A DNA stretch of 60,842 nt from Cognatiluteimonas telluris (GCF_011320095.1 NZ_JAANOY010000014.1:1-60842), one strand, 5' to 3'; shown: positions 25,101 through 37,040, counted from the first letter of the stretch. Numbers and translations: made by a program. Notes: generated from the sequence alone by a model not told the origin.

Positions 25101-27881
25101 TTAATGGGCCTCGTCCCAGTCGGCCCCGACGCCCACGTCGACCACCAGCGGCACCCGCAGTTCGGCGGCGCCGGTCATGCGCTCCACCACCGCCGCGCGC
25201 AGGGTGTCGACGAAGCCTTCCTCGACCTCGAACACCAGTTCGTCGTGCACCTGCAGCACCATCATCGCGCGTTGTGCGTGCGGCTCCAGCCAGCCGTGCA
25301 ACGCGATCATCGCGCGCTTGATGATATCGGCGGCCGTGCCCTGCATCGGCGCATTGATCGCGGCGCGCTCGGCGCCGGCGCGCAGGCCGGCATTGCGGGC
25401 GGCGATGTTCTCCAGGTACAGGCGGCGGCCGAACACGGTTTCGACATAGCCGCGCTCGCGCGCCTCGGCGCGGGTGCGGTCCATGAACTCGCGCACGCCC
25501 GGGTAGCGGGAGAAATACAGCCCGATGTAGTCCTGCGCCTCGCCGCGGGCGATGCCCAGCTGCTTGGCCAGGCCGAAGGCGCTCATGCCGTACATCAGCC
25601 CGAAGTTGATCGCCTTGGCCGCGCGCCGCTCGTTGCCGCTGACGTCGTCCAGCGCCTTGCCGAAGACTTCCGCCGCGGTGGCGCGGTGGATGTCGACCCC
25701 GGACGCGAACGCGCGCAGCAGCGCCGGGTCCTGCGACAGGTGGGCCATGATCCGCAGCTCGATCTGCGAATAGTCCGCGGCCAGGATCCGGCGCCCGGGC
25801 GGCGCGACGAAAGCCTTGCGGATGCGGCGGCCGTCGTCAGTGCGGATCGGGATGTTCTGCAGGTTGGGATCGCTGGAGGCCAGCCGCCCGGTGGCGGCGC
25901 CGGCCTGGTGGAAGCTGGTATGCACGCGGCCGTCGTCGCGGTTGACCATCTCCGGCAGCTTGTCGGTGTAGGTGCTGCGCAGCTTCGCGAGGCCGCGGTA
26001 GTCCAGGATCACCCGCGGCAACTCGTGCTGGTCGGCGATCGCTTCCAGCGCTTCCTCGTTGGCCGAGGGCTGGCCGGTCGGCGTCTTCACCAGCGCCGGC
26101 AACTTGAGTTCCTCGAACAACAGCGCGCACACCTGCTTGGGCGAGTCGAGGTTGAACGTGCGCCCGGCGAGCTCGGTGGCCTGCTGCTGCAGCACGAGCA
26201 TGCGCCGGCCGAGGTCGGCCGACTGCCGGCGCAGCTCGTCCATGTCGATCATCACGCCGTTGGCCTCGATGCGTTCGAGCACCGGCACCAGCGGGATCTC
26301 GATCTCGCGGTAGACGCGCTCCAGCGCCGGCTCGGCGGAGAGTTTTGGCCGCAGCACGCGGTGCAGGCGCAGGGTGATGTCGGCGTCCTCGGCGGCGTAG
26401 CGCGTCGCGTCGTCCAACGCCACGTGCGCGAACGGGATCTGCTTGGCGCCCTTGCCGGCGACATCGGTGTACTTGATGGTGTCGTAGCCCAGGTAACGCT
26501 TGGCCAGCGAGTCCATGTCGTGGTGGGTGGCGCCGGCGTTGAAGACGAAGCTTTCCATCATCGTGTCGTCGGCGTAGCCACGCACCTCCACGCCGTGGCA
26601 GCGCAGCACGTGCAGGTCGTACTTGCCGTGCTGGCCGATCTTGCGCTTGCCGGGGTCGGCGAACAGCGGCCGCAGCGCATCCAGCACCCCGTCCTGCGAC
26701 AGTTGCGCCGGCACGCCGGGATAGTCGTGCGCCAGCGGGATGTAGGCCGCCTTGCCGGCCTCGACCGCCAGGCTCAGCCCCACCAGCCGCGCGCACAGCG
26801 CGTCGAGCGAATCGGTTTCGGTGTCGAAGGCAAATTCGTCCGCCGCCTGCAGCCGCACCACCCAGGCGTCGAGCTGCTCGCGCGTGAGCACCGTTTCGTA
26901 CTCGCCCGCGGCCGACAGCGCCGGATCGATGCCGTCCACCGGCCTGGCCGCCGCTCGCGCATAGCCGGCTTCGGTGCCGCGCACGCTCACGGTCTCGCTG
27001 CGCGCGGGCGGAGCCGCCGTTCCGCCGTCGAGTTCACGCAACGCCGCGTTGAAGCCGTAGCGGGTGTACAGCGGGCGCAGCGCATCGACATGGCGCTCGC
27101 GCAGCTTCAACGCACTGGCGGGAAGTTCGAGGGCGACATCGGTCTTGATCGTCACCAGCGTGCGGTTGAGCGGCAGCCGCTCGACCGCCGCGCGCAGGTT
27201 CTCGCCGATCTTGCCGCCGATGCCGGCGGCGTTGGCGATCACGCCTTCCAGCGAGTCGTATTGCGCCAGCCACTTGGCCGCCGTCTTGGGACCACATTTG
27301 TCCACGCCGATGACGTTGTCGATGGCATCGCCCATCAGCGCCAGCATGTCGACGATCCGCGCCGCCGGTACCCCGAACTTGGCCATCACGGCGTCGTCGG
27401 TATCCAGCACGCTGCCGCTCATGGTGTTGACCAGGCGGATGCTACCGCCGCCCTCGAAGCGGCCGACCAGCTGGGCGAAATCCTTGTCGCTGGTGGAGAT
27501 CGTGACCTGGCTGCCCTCACGCGCGGCCTCCAGTGCCAACGTGCCGATGACGTCGTCGGCCTCGACGCCTTCGACGCGCAGGATCGGGAAGCCCAGCGCC
27601 TCGACGATCTCGCACATCGGCTGCAGCTGCGCGCGCAGCTCGTCCGGCATCGGTGCGCGGTTGGCCTTGTACTGGTCGTACAGGTCGTCGCGGAAGGTGC
27701 GGCCGGGGGCGTCGATCACGAAGGCCGCGCAGTCGGGTTTTTCGTTCAGGTGCGCGCGCAGCATGTTGACCACGCCGAACAGCGCGCCGGTCGGTTCACC
27801 GGCGGCATTGGTCAGCGGCGGCAGCGCATGGAACGCCCGATACAGGTAGGAGGAACCGTCGATCAGGACCAGTCTGTGCAT
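25101..27881 (-). CDS. polA: DNA polymerase I
   Basis: 926 residues, full length. The 5'-nuclease domain starts MHRLVLIDGSSYLYRAFHALPPL; the 3'-5' exonuclease domain holds the DTETDSLDAL active-site strand and the YAAEDAD block, so proofreading looks intact; the polymerase domain carries LAADYSQIELRIMAHLSQD (motif A), RRAAKAINFGLMYG (motif B) and QVHDELVFEVEE (motif C). Expected in Okazaki-fragment processing and repair. Divergent from the DUF2782 gene across ~170 bp; the sX13-like RNA lies 103 bp downstream in the same direction. Confidence 0.97.
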   Translation of the reverse strand: MHRLVLIDGSSYLYRAFHALPPLTNAAGEPTGALFGVVNMLRAHLNEKPDCAAFVIDAPGRTFRDDLYDQYKANRAPMPDELRAQLQPMCEIVEALGFPILRVEGVEADDVIGTLALEAAREGSQVTISTSDKDFAQLVGRFEGGGSIRLVNTMSGSVLDTDDAVMAKFGVPAARIVDMLALMGDAIDNVIGVDKCGPKTAAKWLAQYDSLEGVIANAAGIGGKIGENLRAAVERLPLNRTLVTIKTDVALELPASALKLRERHVDALRPLYTRYGFNAALRELDGGTAAPPARSETVSVRGTEAGYARAAARPVDGIDPALSAAGEYETVLTREQLDAWVVRLQAADEFAFDTETDSLDALCARLVGLSLAVEAGKAAYIPLAHDYPGVPAQLSQDGVLDALRPLFADPGKRKIGQHGKYDLHVLRCHGVEVRGYADDTMMESFVFNAGATHHDMDSLAKRYLGYDTIKYTDVAGKGAKQIPFAHVALDDATRYAAEDADITLRLHRVLRPKLSAEPALERVYREIEIPLVPVLERIEANGVMIDMDELRRQSADLGRRMLVLQQQATELAGRTFNLDSPKQVCALLFEELKLPALVKTPTGQPSANEEALEAIADQHELPRVILDYRGLAKLRSTYTDKLPEMVNRDDGRVHTSFHQAGAATGRLASSDPNLQNIPIRTDDGRRIRKAFVAPPGRRILAADYSQIELRIMAHLSQDPALLRAFASGVDIHRATAAEVFGKALDDVSGNERRAAKAINFGLMYGMSAFGLAKQLGIARGEAQDYIGLYFSRYPGVREFMDRTRAEARERGYVETVFGRRLYLENIAARNAGLRAGAERAAINAPMQGTAADIIKRAMIALHGWLEPHAQRAMMVLQVHDELVFEVEEGFVDTLRAAVVERMTGAAELRVPLVVDVGVGADWDEAH

Positions 27882-28052
27882 CGGTCGATTCTACGCCGGG
27901 CATCGCGCGCGGCCGGCCCACGCGCGGCCCGGCGAGCGAACACGGCGGCCACCCGGCCGCTGCGCCCGCGCCGGGACTGTGGCCCCTCCCTCACCACCCA
28001 TGCGCATCGCGGCCGGCATACTGCCGCCGACCGCCACCGCCGGAGACCCGCC

Positions 28053-28352
28053 ATGCGCCAGACGCCGATCCTGCTTCCGCTGCTGGCCCTGGCGACGCTG
28101 CTCGCCAACGGTTGCGCGACCATGGCCGATGCCGATGCGCCACCGATCCCCGCCAATGCCGTCCAGGCCACGCGGACCGCCGACAACGGCGACGTCATTT
28201 CCGAATACCGGGTCGCCGGGCAATTGCGGATGGTGCGCGTGCAGCCGGTGCGCGGCCCGGCGTATTACCTGATGGACAGCAACGACGACGGCCGCCTCGA
28301 CCGCGCGCATGGCGAGGTCTCGCCGGTCTACTACAAGCTTTACGGCTGGTGA
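28053..28352 (+). CDS. DUF2782 lipoprotein
   Basis: 99 residues. The N-terminal signal LLPLLALATLLANGC ends in a cysteine that could be lipidated (the -3/-1 pattern ANGC is weak). The rest (NGDVISEYRVAGQLRMVRVQP, GPAYYLMDSNDDGRLD, SPVYYKLYGW) is the DUF2782 domain, function unknown, normally beside polA in gammaproteobacteria as here. Its 3' end overlaps the convergent antiporter gene by 13 bp. Confidence 0.85.
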   Translation: MRQTPILLPLLALATLLANGCATMADADAPPIPANAVQATRTADNGDVISEYRVAGQLRMVRVQPVRGPAYYLMDSNDDGRLDRAHGEVSPVYYKLYGW

Positions 28353-30220
28353 TCGACGTCGCGTGACCGCGACGCCTCTGTCACCGGGCTGGTCGCGTGG
28401 TCCGGCGCTGGCTCCGTGCCGCGGTCGACCAGTGCGCCGAGCACGCCTTCGCCCTGGTCGGCGGCGAACAGCTGCTCCAGGTCGCGGCGCGCTTCCTGCG
28501 AGGTCTGGATCAACGCGGCTTCGTCGTCGTAGACCTGGTGCTGGGTATGCAGCAGCGCCTCGTCGTGGGCGCGGAAGCGGCGCGCGCGATCGGCGGCGAT
28601 CGCTTCCGGCGTCCCCAGTGCGACCAGCGCGCGTTCGCCCAGGTACAGGCTGGACAGGAAGGTCTCGCGCACCACTTCCGCGCCCAGGTCCATCAGCTCC
28701 CACGCATGGCGCCGGTTGCGCGCTCGGGCGAGCACCCTGGCCTGCGGGTATTCGCGGCGCACGAGGCGCACGATCCTGAGGTTGGACTCGACATCGTCGA
28801 CGGCGACGACGAACACCTTGACCCCGGCTGCGCCGGCCGAACGCAGCAGGTCGGCGCGGGCCGGATCGCCGTAGTAGATCTGGCTGCCGAAGCGGCGCAC
28901 GAAATCCACCTGCTCGGGGCTGTGTTCGATGGCGACGAAGCGCACGCGCTGGGCGGCCAGCAGGCGGGCGATGATCTGCCCGAAACGGCCGAAGCCGGCG
29001 ATCAGCACCTGCGGGTGCTGGTCGTCGATGGTGTCGTAGGCGCGCGCCGCGCGGCGCGACGGATGCGCGGACAGCAGCCGTGCCATCGCGATCAGCAACA
29101 GCGGGGTCAAGGCCATCGACACCCCGACGATCGCCACCAGCCGATCGCGCAGCACGCCGTCGAGCAGGCCCACGCGCTGCGCCTCGCCGAAGACGACGAA
29201 CGCGAACTCGCCGCCCAGCGCCAGCACGCTGCCCAGCAGCAGCGCTTCGCGCACGTCGAGCTTGCCGGGCCGCAGGCCGACGCCGAACAGCACCGCGAAT
29301 TTCACCGCCATCAACGTCGCCACGCCGGCGGCGATCAGCAGCGGCTCGGCCGCCACCCGCGCCAGGTCCATGCTCATGCCCACGGCCATGAAAAACAGGC
29401 CCAGCAGCAGGCCCTCGAAAGGCTGGATCTGCGCTTCGAGCTCGTGCCGGAATTCCGAATCGGCGAGCAGCACCCCGGCCAGGAACGCGCCCAGGCCCAT
29501 GCTCAACCCGGCCAGTTCCAGCAGCCATGCGCTGCCGAGTACGACCAGCAACGCCGTGGCGGTGAAGACTTCCGGCAGCCGCGTGCGGGCGACGATGCGG
29601 AACAGGTGGCGCAGTAGCAGGCGCCCGCCGAACACCAGCGCCGCCATCGCCAGCAGGCCCTTGAGCGCCATCCACCCGAGCGGCTGCGCACCGTCCTGCG
29701 CCGACGCCGTGCCCAGCAGGGGAATCGCGGCCAGCAGCGGGATCGCGGCCAGGTCCTGGAACAGCAGGATCGCGAAGCCGAGGCGGCCGTGCTCGCTGGT
29801 CAGCGCCTTGCGCTCGGCCAGCAACTGCAGGCCGATCGCGGTCGACGACAGCGCCAGCCCGCCGCCGACCACCAGCGCCGTCTTCCAGCCCAGGTCGAGC
29901 GCCAGCGCGATGCCGCCGAGCAGCAGCGACGACAACGCGACCTGCAGTCCGCCGGCGCCGAACACCGGCTTGCGCATCACCCGCAGCCGCGACGGCGACA
30001 GCTCCAGTCCGATCACGAACAGCAGCATCACCACGCCGATCTGGCTGGCCGCGAGCACAGGCTCGACATCGGCCACCACGCGCAACCCGAACGGGCCGAG
30101 CACGACACCGGCGGCGAGATAACCCAGCACGCCGCCCAGGCGCACGCGCTTGAACACCGGCACAGCGATCACCGCGGCCAGCAGGAACACCAGTGCCAGT
30201 TCGAGTCCGCCGCCGTGCAT
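28340..30220 (-). CDS. KefB/KefC-type monovalent cation:proton antiporter (CPA2)
   Basis: 626 residues. The N-terminal ~390 residues hold about 12 hydrophobic helices (VLGYLAAGVVLGPFGLRVV, GVVMLLFVIGLELSP, FQDLAAIPLLAAIPLL). The C-terminus carries a TrkA-N domain with the NAD-binding loop GFGRFGQIIARLL and an IEHSPEQVDFVRRFGSQIYYGDP segment. This is the KefB/KefC/YbaL plan of glutathione- or nucleotide-gated K(+)/H(+) exchange. The start at 30220 (MHGGGLELALVFLLAAV) begins directly in helix 1; the open frame to 30379 adds only Arg/Pro-rich residues. Confidence 0.9.
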   Translation of the reverse strand: MHGGGLELALVFLLAAVIAVPVFKRVRLGGVLGYLAAGVVLGPFGLRVVADVEPVLAASQIGVVMLLFVIGLELSPSRLRVMRKPVFGAGGLQVALSSLLLGGIALALDLGWKTALVVGGGLALSSTAIGLQLLAERKALTSEHGRLGFAILLFQDLAAIPLLAAIPLLGTASAQDGAQPLGWMALKGLLAMAALVFGGRLLLRHLFRIVARTRLPEVFTATALLVVLGSAWLLELAGLSMGLGAFLAGVLLADSEFRHELEAQIQPFEGLLLGLFFMAVGMSMDLARVAAEPLLIAAGVATLMAVKFAVLFGVGLRPGKLDVREALLLGSVLALGGEFAFVVFGEAQRVGLLDGVLRDRLVAIVGVSMALTPLLLIAMARLLSAHPSRRAARAYDTIDDQHPQVLIAGFGRFGQIIARLLAAQRVRFVAIEHSPEQVDFVRRFGSQIYYGDPARADLLRSAGAAGVKVFVVAVDDVESNLRIVRLVRREYPQARVLARARNRRHAWELMDLGAEVVRETFLSSLYLGERALVALGTPEAIAADRARRFRAHDEALLHTQHQVYDDEAALIQTSQEARRDLEQLFAADQGEGVLGALVDRGTEPAPDHATSPVTEASRSRDVDHQP

Positions 30221-30571
30221 GCCTGCCTCAGTGGACGAGAGGAAGCGGTCCAGGCCGACCGCCCGGGACAAGGACCGCCGGATCGGCGGCGCCCTGCCGT
30301 GCAGCGGGGACAGTAGCAAAGTAAGGCATGTGCCGGTCGCCCCTACGGCATCGCTGGCCGCCACTGAACCTGCGCGCACACCGCCACGGGAACCCCGGCC
30401 CGCCCGCGGCGGACGATGCGATGCCGTGGCAGCGGCTGCGTAGCGATGCCCACTTCGCGATCGCGTGCCTGTTCGCCTCGGTTGGGGTGCTTGGCATCCT
30501 GCCGTTTTCGATCTACCGACTCGGCAGTGGCCACGCCGTGCCGGGCGCGATGCCGCCGACCGGACCCCGCG
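30221..30571. other. 351-bp gap between antiporter and maeB
   Basis: No intact gene is visible. The right half contains a plus-strand remnant that looks like the start of a membrane sensor gene (see the pseudogene entry at 30421). The left half shows no hairpin or T-tract that would make a clear terminator. Both neighbours are on the minus strand, so this gap should hold the antiporter promoter and the maeB terminator; neither can be placed with confidence. Confidence 0.6.
30421..30570 (+). pseudogene. remnant of the N-terminus of a membrane sensor gene
   Basis: The frame beginning at the ATG at 30421 reads MPWQRLRSDAHFAIACLF followed by a helix-like ASVGVLGILPFSIYRLGSG. That is a short cytoplasmic start plus a membrane span, reminiscent of the N-termini of Xanthomonadaceae GGDEF or histidine-kinase sensors. 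After about 45 codons the protein continues as Arg/Pro-rich antisense of maeB and stops at 30636. It looks like the 5' end of a deleted gene. The likeness comes from memory and was not searched. Confidence 0.4.
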
Positions 30572-32860
<2,289 letters not shown>

Positions 32861-33003
32861 CGGCGTCGGGACAGCGGGGGAAGGGGGATTCTAGCGCCGG
32901 TGGGTGTTGACGATGGCGCGGCGGTACCCAGCCGGTGGGATCGCACGATGGCCCGCGGTGCCGCCGGGGGGCTGGTGTGCGTGCGGCCCGTCCGGGCCTG
33001 CGC

Positions 33004-34266
33004 TTACAGCTGCAGCAGCGCCTGCTCGTCTTCGATCGAATCCAGGCGGATGCGGTTGGCGAACAGCGAGAAGGCGAGCATGCCGGCCAGCCCGTTGGCG
33101 CGTTGGACCCATTCGGGCAGCCAGCGCGGCGGCAGCAGGACGCCGGATTCGAACAGCGGCTCGAAGGCCTGCACGTCGCCGAGCGTCATCTTGCCGGCGA
33201 ACAATTGCCGGCACAGGTGCAGCTTGCGTTGCCGCAGCGCCCAGCGGAAGAAGGTGTGCATGCCGATCAGGCCACGCAGGTACACCGTGTCCTTGGTGAA
33301 GGCCTGGCCGCCGGTGAGCGGCACGCCGCGGAACACGCGTTGCGTTGAGGAAAAACTTTCCGGCGGCGGCTGGCCGGCGGCGATGAAGTATTCGAACACC
33401 TGCAGGAAGTCGGCGCCATCCAATGCCATCGCGACCGCTTCGATGCGCAGGCTCACGCGCTTCATACGCTCGATGTCGATGCTGCCGGTGATCTGTTCGG
33501 CGAAGGTCGCCAGGCCTTCCTGGGTGGCGGTGGTGCGCGGCGACGACAACGCCAGGCTCGGCAGCACCGGTTGCGCGCGGCCGTTGAGGGCGGTGAGCGA
33601 ATGCACGAAGGCTTCGTGCTGCAGCAGCTGGTGGCGGTCGTAGTCGCTGAACGCCGCGCCCGAACGCAGGCGGATGCGGGTGGCGCCGGCGGCGGCCTTG
33701 GAGATCAGCTGCGGGTCGAGCACGACGTCGATCACGCGCTGGTTGAAGAAATCGTCGAGGTCGTATTGCAGCTGCAGCTGAAGCGCCGTGGCCGAGATCG
33801 AGACCTGTTCGGCCGGCGACAGCAGCTCACGGTCCAGTTCGTCGGCGATGGCGATGAAGTGGCGCGCGGCATCGCGGGTGGTCGGGCCGTGGCCCGGTAG
33901 CGGCGCGTCCGGGCGGCCGAACAGGCGGATCGAACACGCGGTGACGTCGGCGGTGCCGATCGCCTCGAGCAGTTCGGCGGCGATGGACCAGGATTGCGCG
34001 GACTCGACCAGGTAGCGGCCCAGCGGGTGGTCGGGATCGGCGGCCGTGGTGATTTCGGCCAGTTCGCGCCGGGCGTCGCTGAAGTCATGGCGCGGGTACT
34101 CGACGAGCGGCAGCGCGGCGTTGCCCGCCGACCAGCGCGCGAGGAACGCGTGCTGCACGGCGATCGGCCAGCTGACCAGGTTGAGCAGCTTGATCCCGCG
34201 CACCGCCTTGACCATGCGCGCGTCGAGCGCGGCGTGGCGGGCGATGTCGGGGTCGGCTTCGCTCAT
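33004..34266 (-). CDS. flavohemoglobin expression-modulating QEGLA-motif protein (DUF1704)
   Basis: 420 residues. The motif ATQEGLATFAEQ that names the family is visible in the C-terminal half, and the HEAFVHSLTALNG segment before it carries histidines in an HExxxH arrangement. The family (DUF1704, TIGR02421) was named after an effect on flavohemoglobin levels; its biochemistry is unknown, though the two histidine motifs suggest a metallopeptidase-like fold. The start at 34266 (MSEADPDIARHAALD) follows a repeat; the open frame further up is repeat-encoded. Monocistronic beside rsgA. Confidence 0.85.
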   Translation of the reverse strand: MSEADPDIARHAALDARMVKAVRGIKLLNLVSWPIAVQHAFLARWSAGNAALPLVEYPRHDFSDARRELAEITTAADPDHPLGRYLVESAQSWSIAAELLEAIGTADVTACSIRLFGRPDAPLPGHGPTTRDAARHFIAIADELDRELLSPAEQVSISATALQLQLQYDLDDFFNQRVIDVVLDPQLISKAAAGATRIRLRSGAAFSDYDRHQLLQHEAFVHSLTALNGRAQPVLPSLALSSPRTTATQEGLATFAEQITGSIDIERMKRVSLRIEAVAMALDGADFLQVFEYFIAAGQPPPESFSSTQRVFRGVPLTGGQAFTKDTVYLRGLIGMHTFFRWALRQRKLHLCRQLFAGKMTLGDVQAFEPLFESGVLLPPRWLPEWVQRANGLAGMLAFSLFANRIRLDSIEDEQALLQL

Positions 34267-34276
34267 GCCTGTCGCC

Positions 34277-34385
34277 CCTTCCCCCGCGCGCGGGGGAAGG
34301 TTGGGATGGGGGCAAACGGACGCAGGGATGCCTGCATCGCACGCAACCCCCACCCCAACCCGCCCCCGCAAGCGGGGGAGGGCGT
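34277..34385. repeat. pair of C-rich extragenic palindromes between rsgA and the QEGLA gene
   Basis: A 24-nt perfect palindrome (34277-34300; CCTTCCCCCGCG and its complement) is followed by GGTTGGGATGGGGGC, whose reverse complement recurs as CCCCCACCCCAACCCG just before a second palindrome (34363-34378). The two are arranged as an inverted pair around ~45 bp. They resemble the CCCCTCACCCC-type extragenic repeats of Xanthomonadaceae. They occupy most of the gap of 162 bp. Confidence 0.65.
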
Positions 34386-34428
34386 GGAGTCAGCGGCCCT
34401 CCCCTGCACGCGGATGAGGGAGGTGCCC

Positions 34429-35532
34429 TCAGCGCCGGCCATTGCGCTCGTCCTGGCGTTTGCCGGTGGGGCGGCCGCCGCTCTTCTCGTCGGCCTTCTG
34501 CGCCAGCCGGGTCGCGAGCTTGTCGGCGGCGCCGGCGACTTCGTCGCGCAGCTTGAGGTAATGCGCGTAACGCGCGGCATCCAGGCGGCCCTCGGCGATC
34601 GCGTCGCGCACCGCGCAACCGGGCTCGCGCTGGTGCTGGCAGTCGCGGAAGCGGCATTGCTCCGCCAGCGCCTCGATGTCGCTGAAATTCTCGGCGACGT
34701 CTTCCTCGCCGGTCGGCTTGAGCTCGCGCATGCCGGGGGTGTCGATCAGGCAGGCGCCGGTCGGCAGCGGGATCAGCGCGCGATGGGTGGTGGTATGGCG
34801 ACCGCGCGCGTCGCTCTCGCGCACCGCGGCGGTCTTCATGCGGTCGATGCCCAGCAAGGTGTTGGTCAGCGTGGACTTGCCGGCACCCGACGAACCCACC
34901 AGCACCGCGGTGGTGCCGGCCGGCAGCCACGGCGTCAGCTGCGCGACGCTCGCCGGATCCTTGGCGTTGACGCTGCGGACCGGCACGCCCTGTGCGGCGA
35001 GATCGCCGAGCACGTCGATGGCTGCCTGGGCGTCTTCGACCTTGTCGGCCTTGGTCAGCACCACCACCGGCGCGCTGCCGCTGCCCTGCACCAGCAGCAG
35101 GTAGCGCTCGATGCGGCGCGGATTGAAGTCCGCGTCCAGGCCGCAGACCACGAACACGATGTCGATGTTGGCCGCGATCACCTGCTGCTTGTAATGCTCG
35201 CCGGCGGCGCTGCGCTTGATCGCGCTGTGTCGCGGCAGCAGCGCGACGATGCGGCTCTTGCCGGGCTCGCCTTCGATCAGCACCCAGTCGCCGACCGCGG
35301 CGCGCTGCTCGCTGGGCAGGCCGCCCTTGCGATAGCTGGGCGCGCGCTGCCATTCGGGCGGGGATTCGGTGGCGTGGCTGGTGTCGGGAGCCTCGGCGAC
35401 CACGTAACCGCTGCGGTGCTGCTCGCTGACCCGCGCCGGTCGCGCCTGTGGATGCGCGGCGAGGGCGGCGGCCCACTGCGGATCGGTCGCCGGCCCGGCG
35501 AACGGCCAGCCGATCGCGCGCAGGGGAGTCAT
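34429..35532 (-). CDS. rsgA: ribosome small-subunit-dependent GTPase RsgA
   Basis: Checks late maturation of the 30S subunit by GTP hydrolysis. 367 residues. The GTPase domain is circularly permuted as in the family: TKAD (160-163) precedes GSSGAGKST (213-221) and DTPGMRE (264-270). The zinc cluster C293, C298, H300 and C306 follows. The N-terminal OB domain contains GDWVLIEG. The start at 35532 was chosen at MTPLRAIGW; an upstream open frame to 35613 is Arg-rich and unlikely. The C-terminal 30 residues are basic. Confidence 0.95.
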   Translation of the reverse strand: MTPLRAIGWPFAGPATDPQWAAALAAHPQARPARVSEQHRSGYVVAEAPDTSHATESPPEWQRAPSYRKGGLPSEQRAAVGDWVLIEGEPGKSRIVALLPRHSAIKRSAAGEHYKQQVIAANIDIVFVVCGLDADFNPRRIERYLLLVQGSGSAPVVVLTKADKVEDAQAAIDVLGDLAAQGVPVRSVNAKDPASVAQLTPWLPAGTTAVLVGSSGAGKSTLTNTLLGIDRMKTAAVRESDARGRHTTTHRALIPLPTGACLIDTPGMRELKPTGEEDVAENFSDIEALAEQCRFRDCQHQREPGCAVRDAIAEGRLDAARYAHYLKLRDEVAGAADKLATRLAQKADEKSGGRPTGKRQDERNGRR

Positions 35533-35725
35533 GTCGGGACGTGGGCGGGCATCGGCGGATTCTAACGTCGCGGCCGCGGGCCGCCTGCGGCGCCGTGCCC
35601 GCGCGTCCCGCAAACCGCGGGTGCGGCCTGCGGCCTGACCCGGACTACGGTGGCTGCCGGGCGGGAACGGACCCGGCCGATCCGCTTTCAGCTAGGCTGG
35701 CCGCCCCATCCCGCCCGTCGCAGCG

Positions 35726-37015
35726 ATGTCCGTCCCCCACCTGTCCACCCGCACGCGCCTGTCCGAAGTCCGTTACGAAATCCGCGGCCAGCTCGCCCGC
35801 CGGGCGCGCGAGCTCGAGGCCCAGGGACGCACGCTGATCAAGCTCAACATCGGCAATCCCGGCGCGTTCGGGTTCCGCGCGCCGGAACACCTGCAGCGGG
35901 CGATCACGGACGGCATCGCGCACAGCGATCCCTACACCCACCAGCAGGGACTGCCCGCCGCGCGCGAGGCGATCGCCGCGTTCCATCACGCGCGCGGCAC
36001 GCCTTCGGCATCGCCGGACAACGTCTTCATCGGCAACGGCGTCAGCGAGTTGATCGATCTGTCCCTGCGCGCGCTGCTCGACCCGGGCGACGAAGTGCTG
36101 CTGCCCTCGCCCGATTACCCGCTGTGGTCGGCGGCGACCATTCTCAACGACGGCCAGCCGCTGTATTACCCCTGCCGTCCGGAGCGCGGGTTCCTGCCCG
36201 ACCCGGACGAGATCGAAGCGCTGATCCAGTCGCGCCCGCGCGGCAAGGTCCGCGCGCTGGTGCTGATCAATCCCAACAATCCCACCGGCGCGGTGTATCC
36301 GCGTGCGCTGCTCGAACGCCTGGTCGCGATCGCCGCACGCCATGGCCTGCTGTTGATGGCCGACGAGATCTACGACGGCATCGTCTACGACGACGGGATA
36401 TTCCAGCCGCTGGCACCGCTGGCCGGTGACGTGCCTTGCCTGTCGTTCGGGGGGCTGTCGAAGGTGCATCGCGCCTGCGGCTGGCGCGTGGGCTGGGCGG
36501 TGCTGTCGGGCGATGCCGCGACCAGTCGCGACCTGCACCATGCGATGGACCTGCTGGCGGCACTGCGGTTGTGCGCGAACGTGCCCGGGCAACTGGCGAT
36601 CGAACACGCACTGCAGGGCGCAGCCACCATCGATGCGCTGTGCGCCCCCGGCGGCCGCCTGCACGACACGCGGCGCGCGTTGATCGACTGCTGCGCGGCC
36701 AGTGCGCACCTGTCGCTAGCGGCGCCCGACGGGGCGATCTACGGTTTCCCGGGCGTCGTCGGCGCCGCGGCACAGGGCTTCGACGACCATGCGTTCGCCC
36801 TGCAGTTGCTCGAGGAGGAAGACGTCCTGGTGGTACCGGGCTCGGGCTTCAACGTGCCCTGGCGCAACCACCTTCGGGTGACGCTGCTGCCGCAGGCCGA
36901 GGTGCTGGGCGAGGTGTTCGCGCGCATCGACCGCCTCCTTGAGCGCCGCGCCGACGCGGTATCGGCATCCCAGGTGAGCGTGGCCGACGCGATGCCCTGC
37001 CGGGAAGTGGCCTGA
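35726..37015 (+). CDS. PLP-dependent aminotransferase (AlaA/YfbQ-like)
   Basis: 429 residues, class I aminotransferase. GNPGAFGF near the N-terminus, INPNNPTGAVYP at 181-192, MADEIYDG with D213 and Y216, the PLP lysine K246 in FGGLSKVHRACGW, and an Arg near the C-terminus (NHLRVTLLP). The N-terminal likeness to E. coli AlaA (alanine from pyruvate and glutamate) suggests that role; other COG0436 substrates are possible. The ATG at 35726 follows a candidate -10 (TAGGCT, ~35693). It begins a short rightward group with the SGNH hydrolase and methyltransferase genes. Confidence 0.88.
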   Translation: MSVPHLSTRTRLSEVRYEIRGQLARRARELEAQGRTLIKLNIGNPGAFGFRAPEHLQRAITDGIAHSDPYTHQQGLPAAREAIAAFHHARGTPSASPDNVFIGNGVSELIDLSLRALLDPGDEVLLPSPDYPLWSAATILNDGQPLYYPCRPERGFLPDPDEIEALIQSRPRGKVRALVLINPNNPTGAVYPRALLERLVAIAARHGLLLMADEIYDGIVYDDGIFQPLAPLAGDVPCLSFGGLSKVHRACGWRVGWAVLSGDAATSRDLHHAMDLLAALRLCANVPGQLAIEHALQGAATIDALCAPGGRLHDTRRALIDCCAASAHLSLAAPDGAIYGFPGVVGAAAQGFDDHAFALQLLEEEDVLVVPGSGFNVPWRNHLRVTLLPQAEVLGEVFARIDRLLERRADAVSASQVSVADAMPCREVA

Positions 37016-37040
37016 TGCGGCGCGGCGGGTGGGCGTCGCG

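Noticed and set aside
25104-28352. A 1082-codon open frame antisense to polA running into the DUF2782 gene
   Set aside because: The frame is open only because GC-rich codons lack stops. The polA protein on the other strand has all domains, and only the last 99 residues (DUF2782) have a family and a signal peptide.
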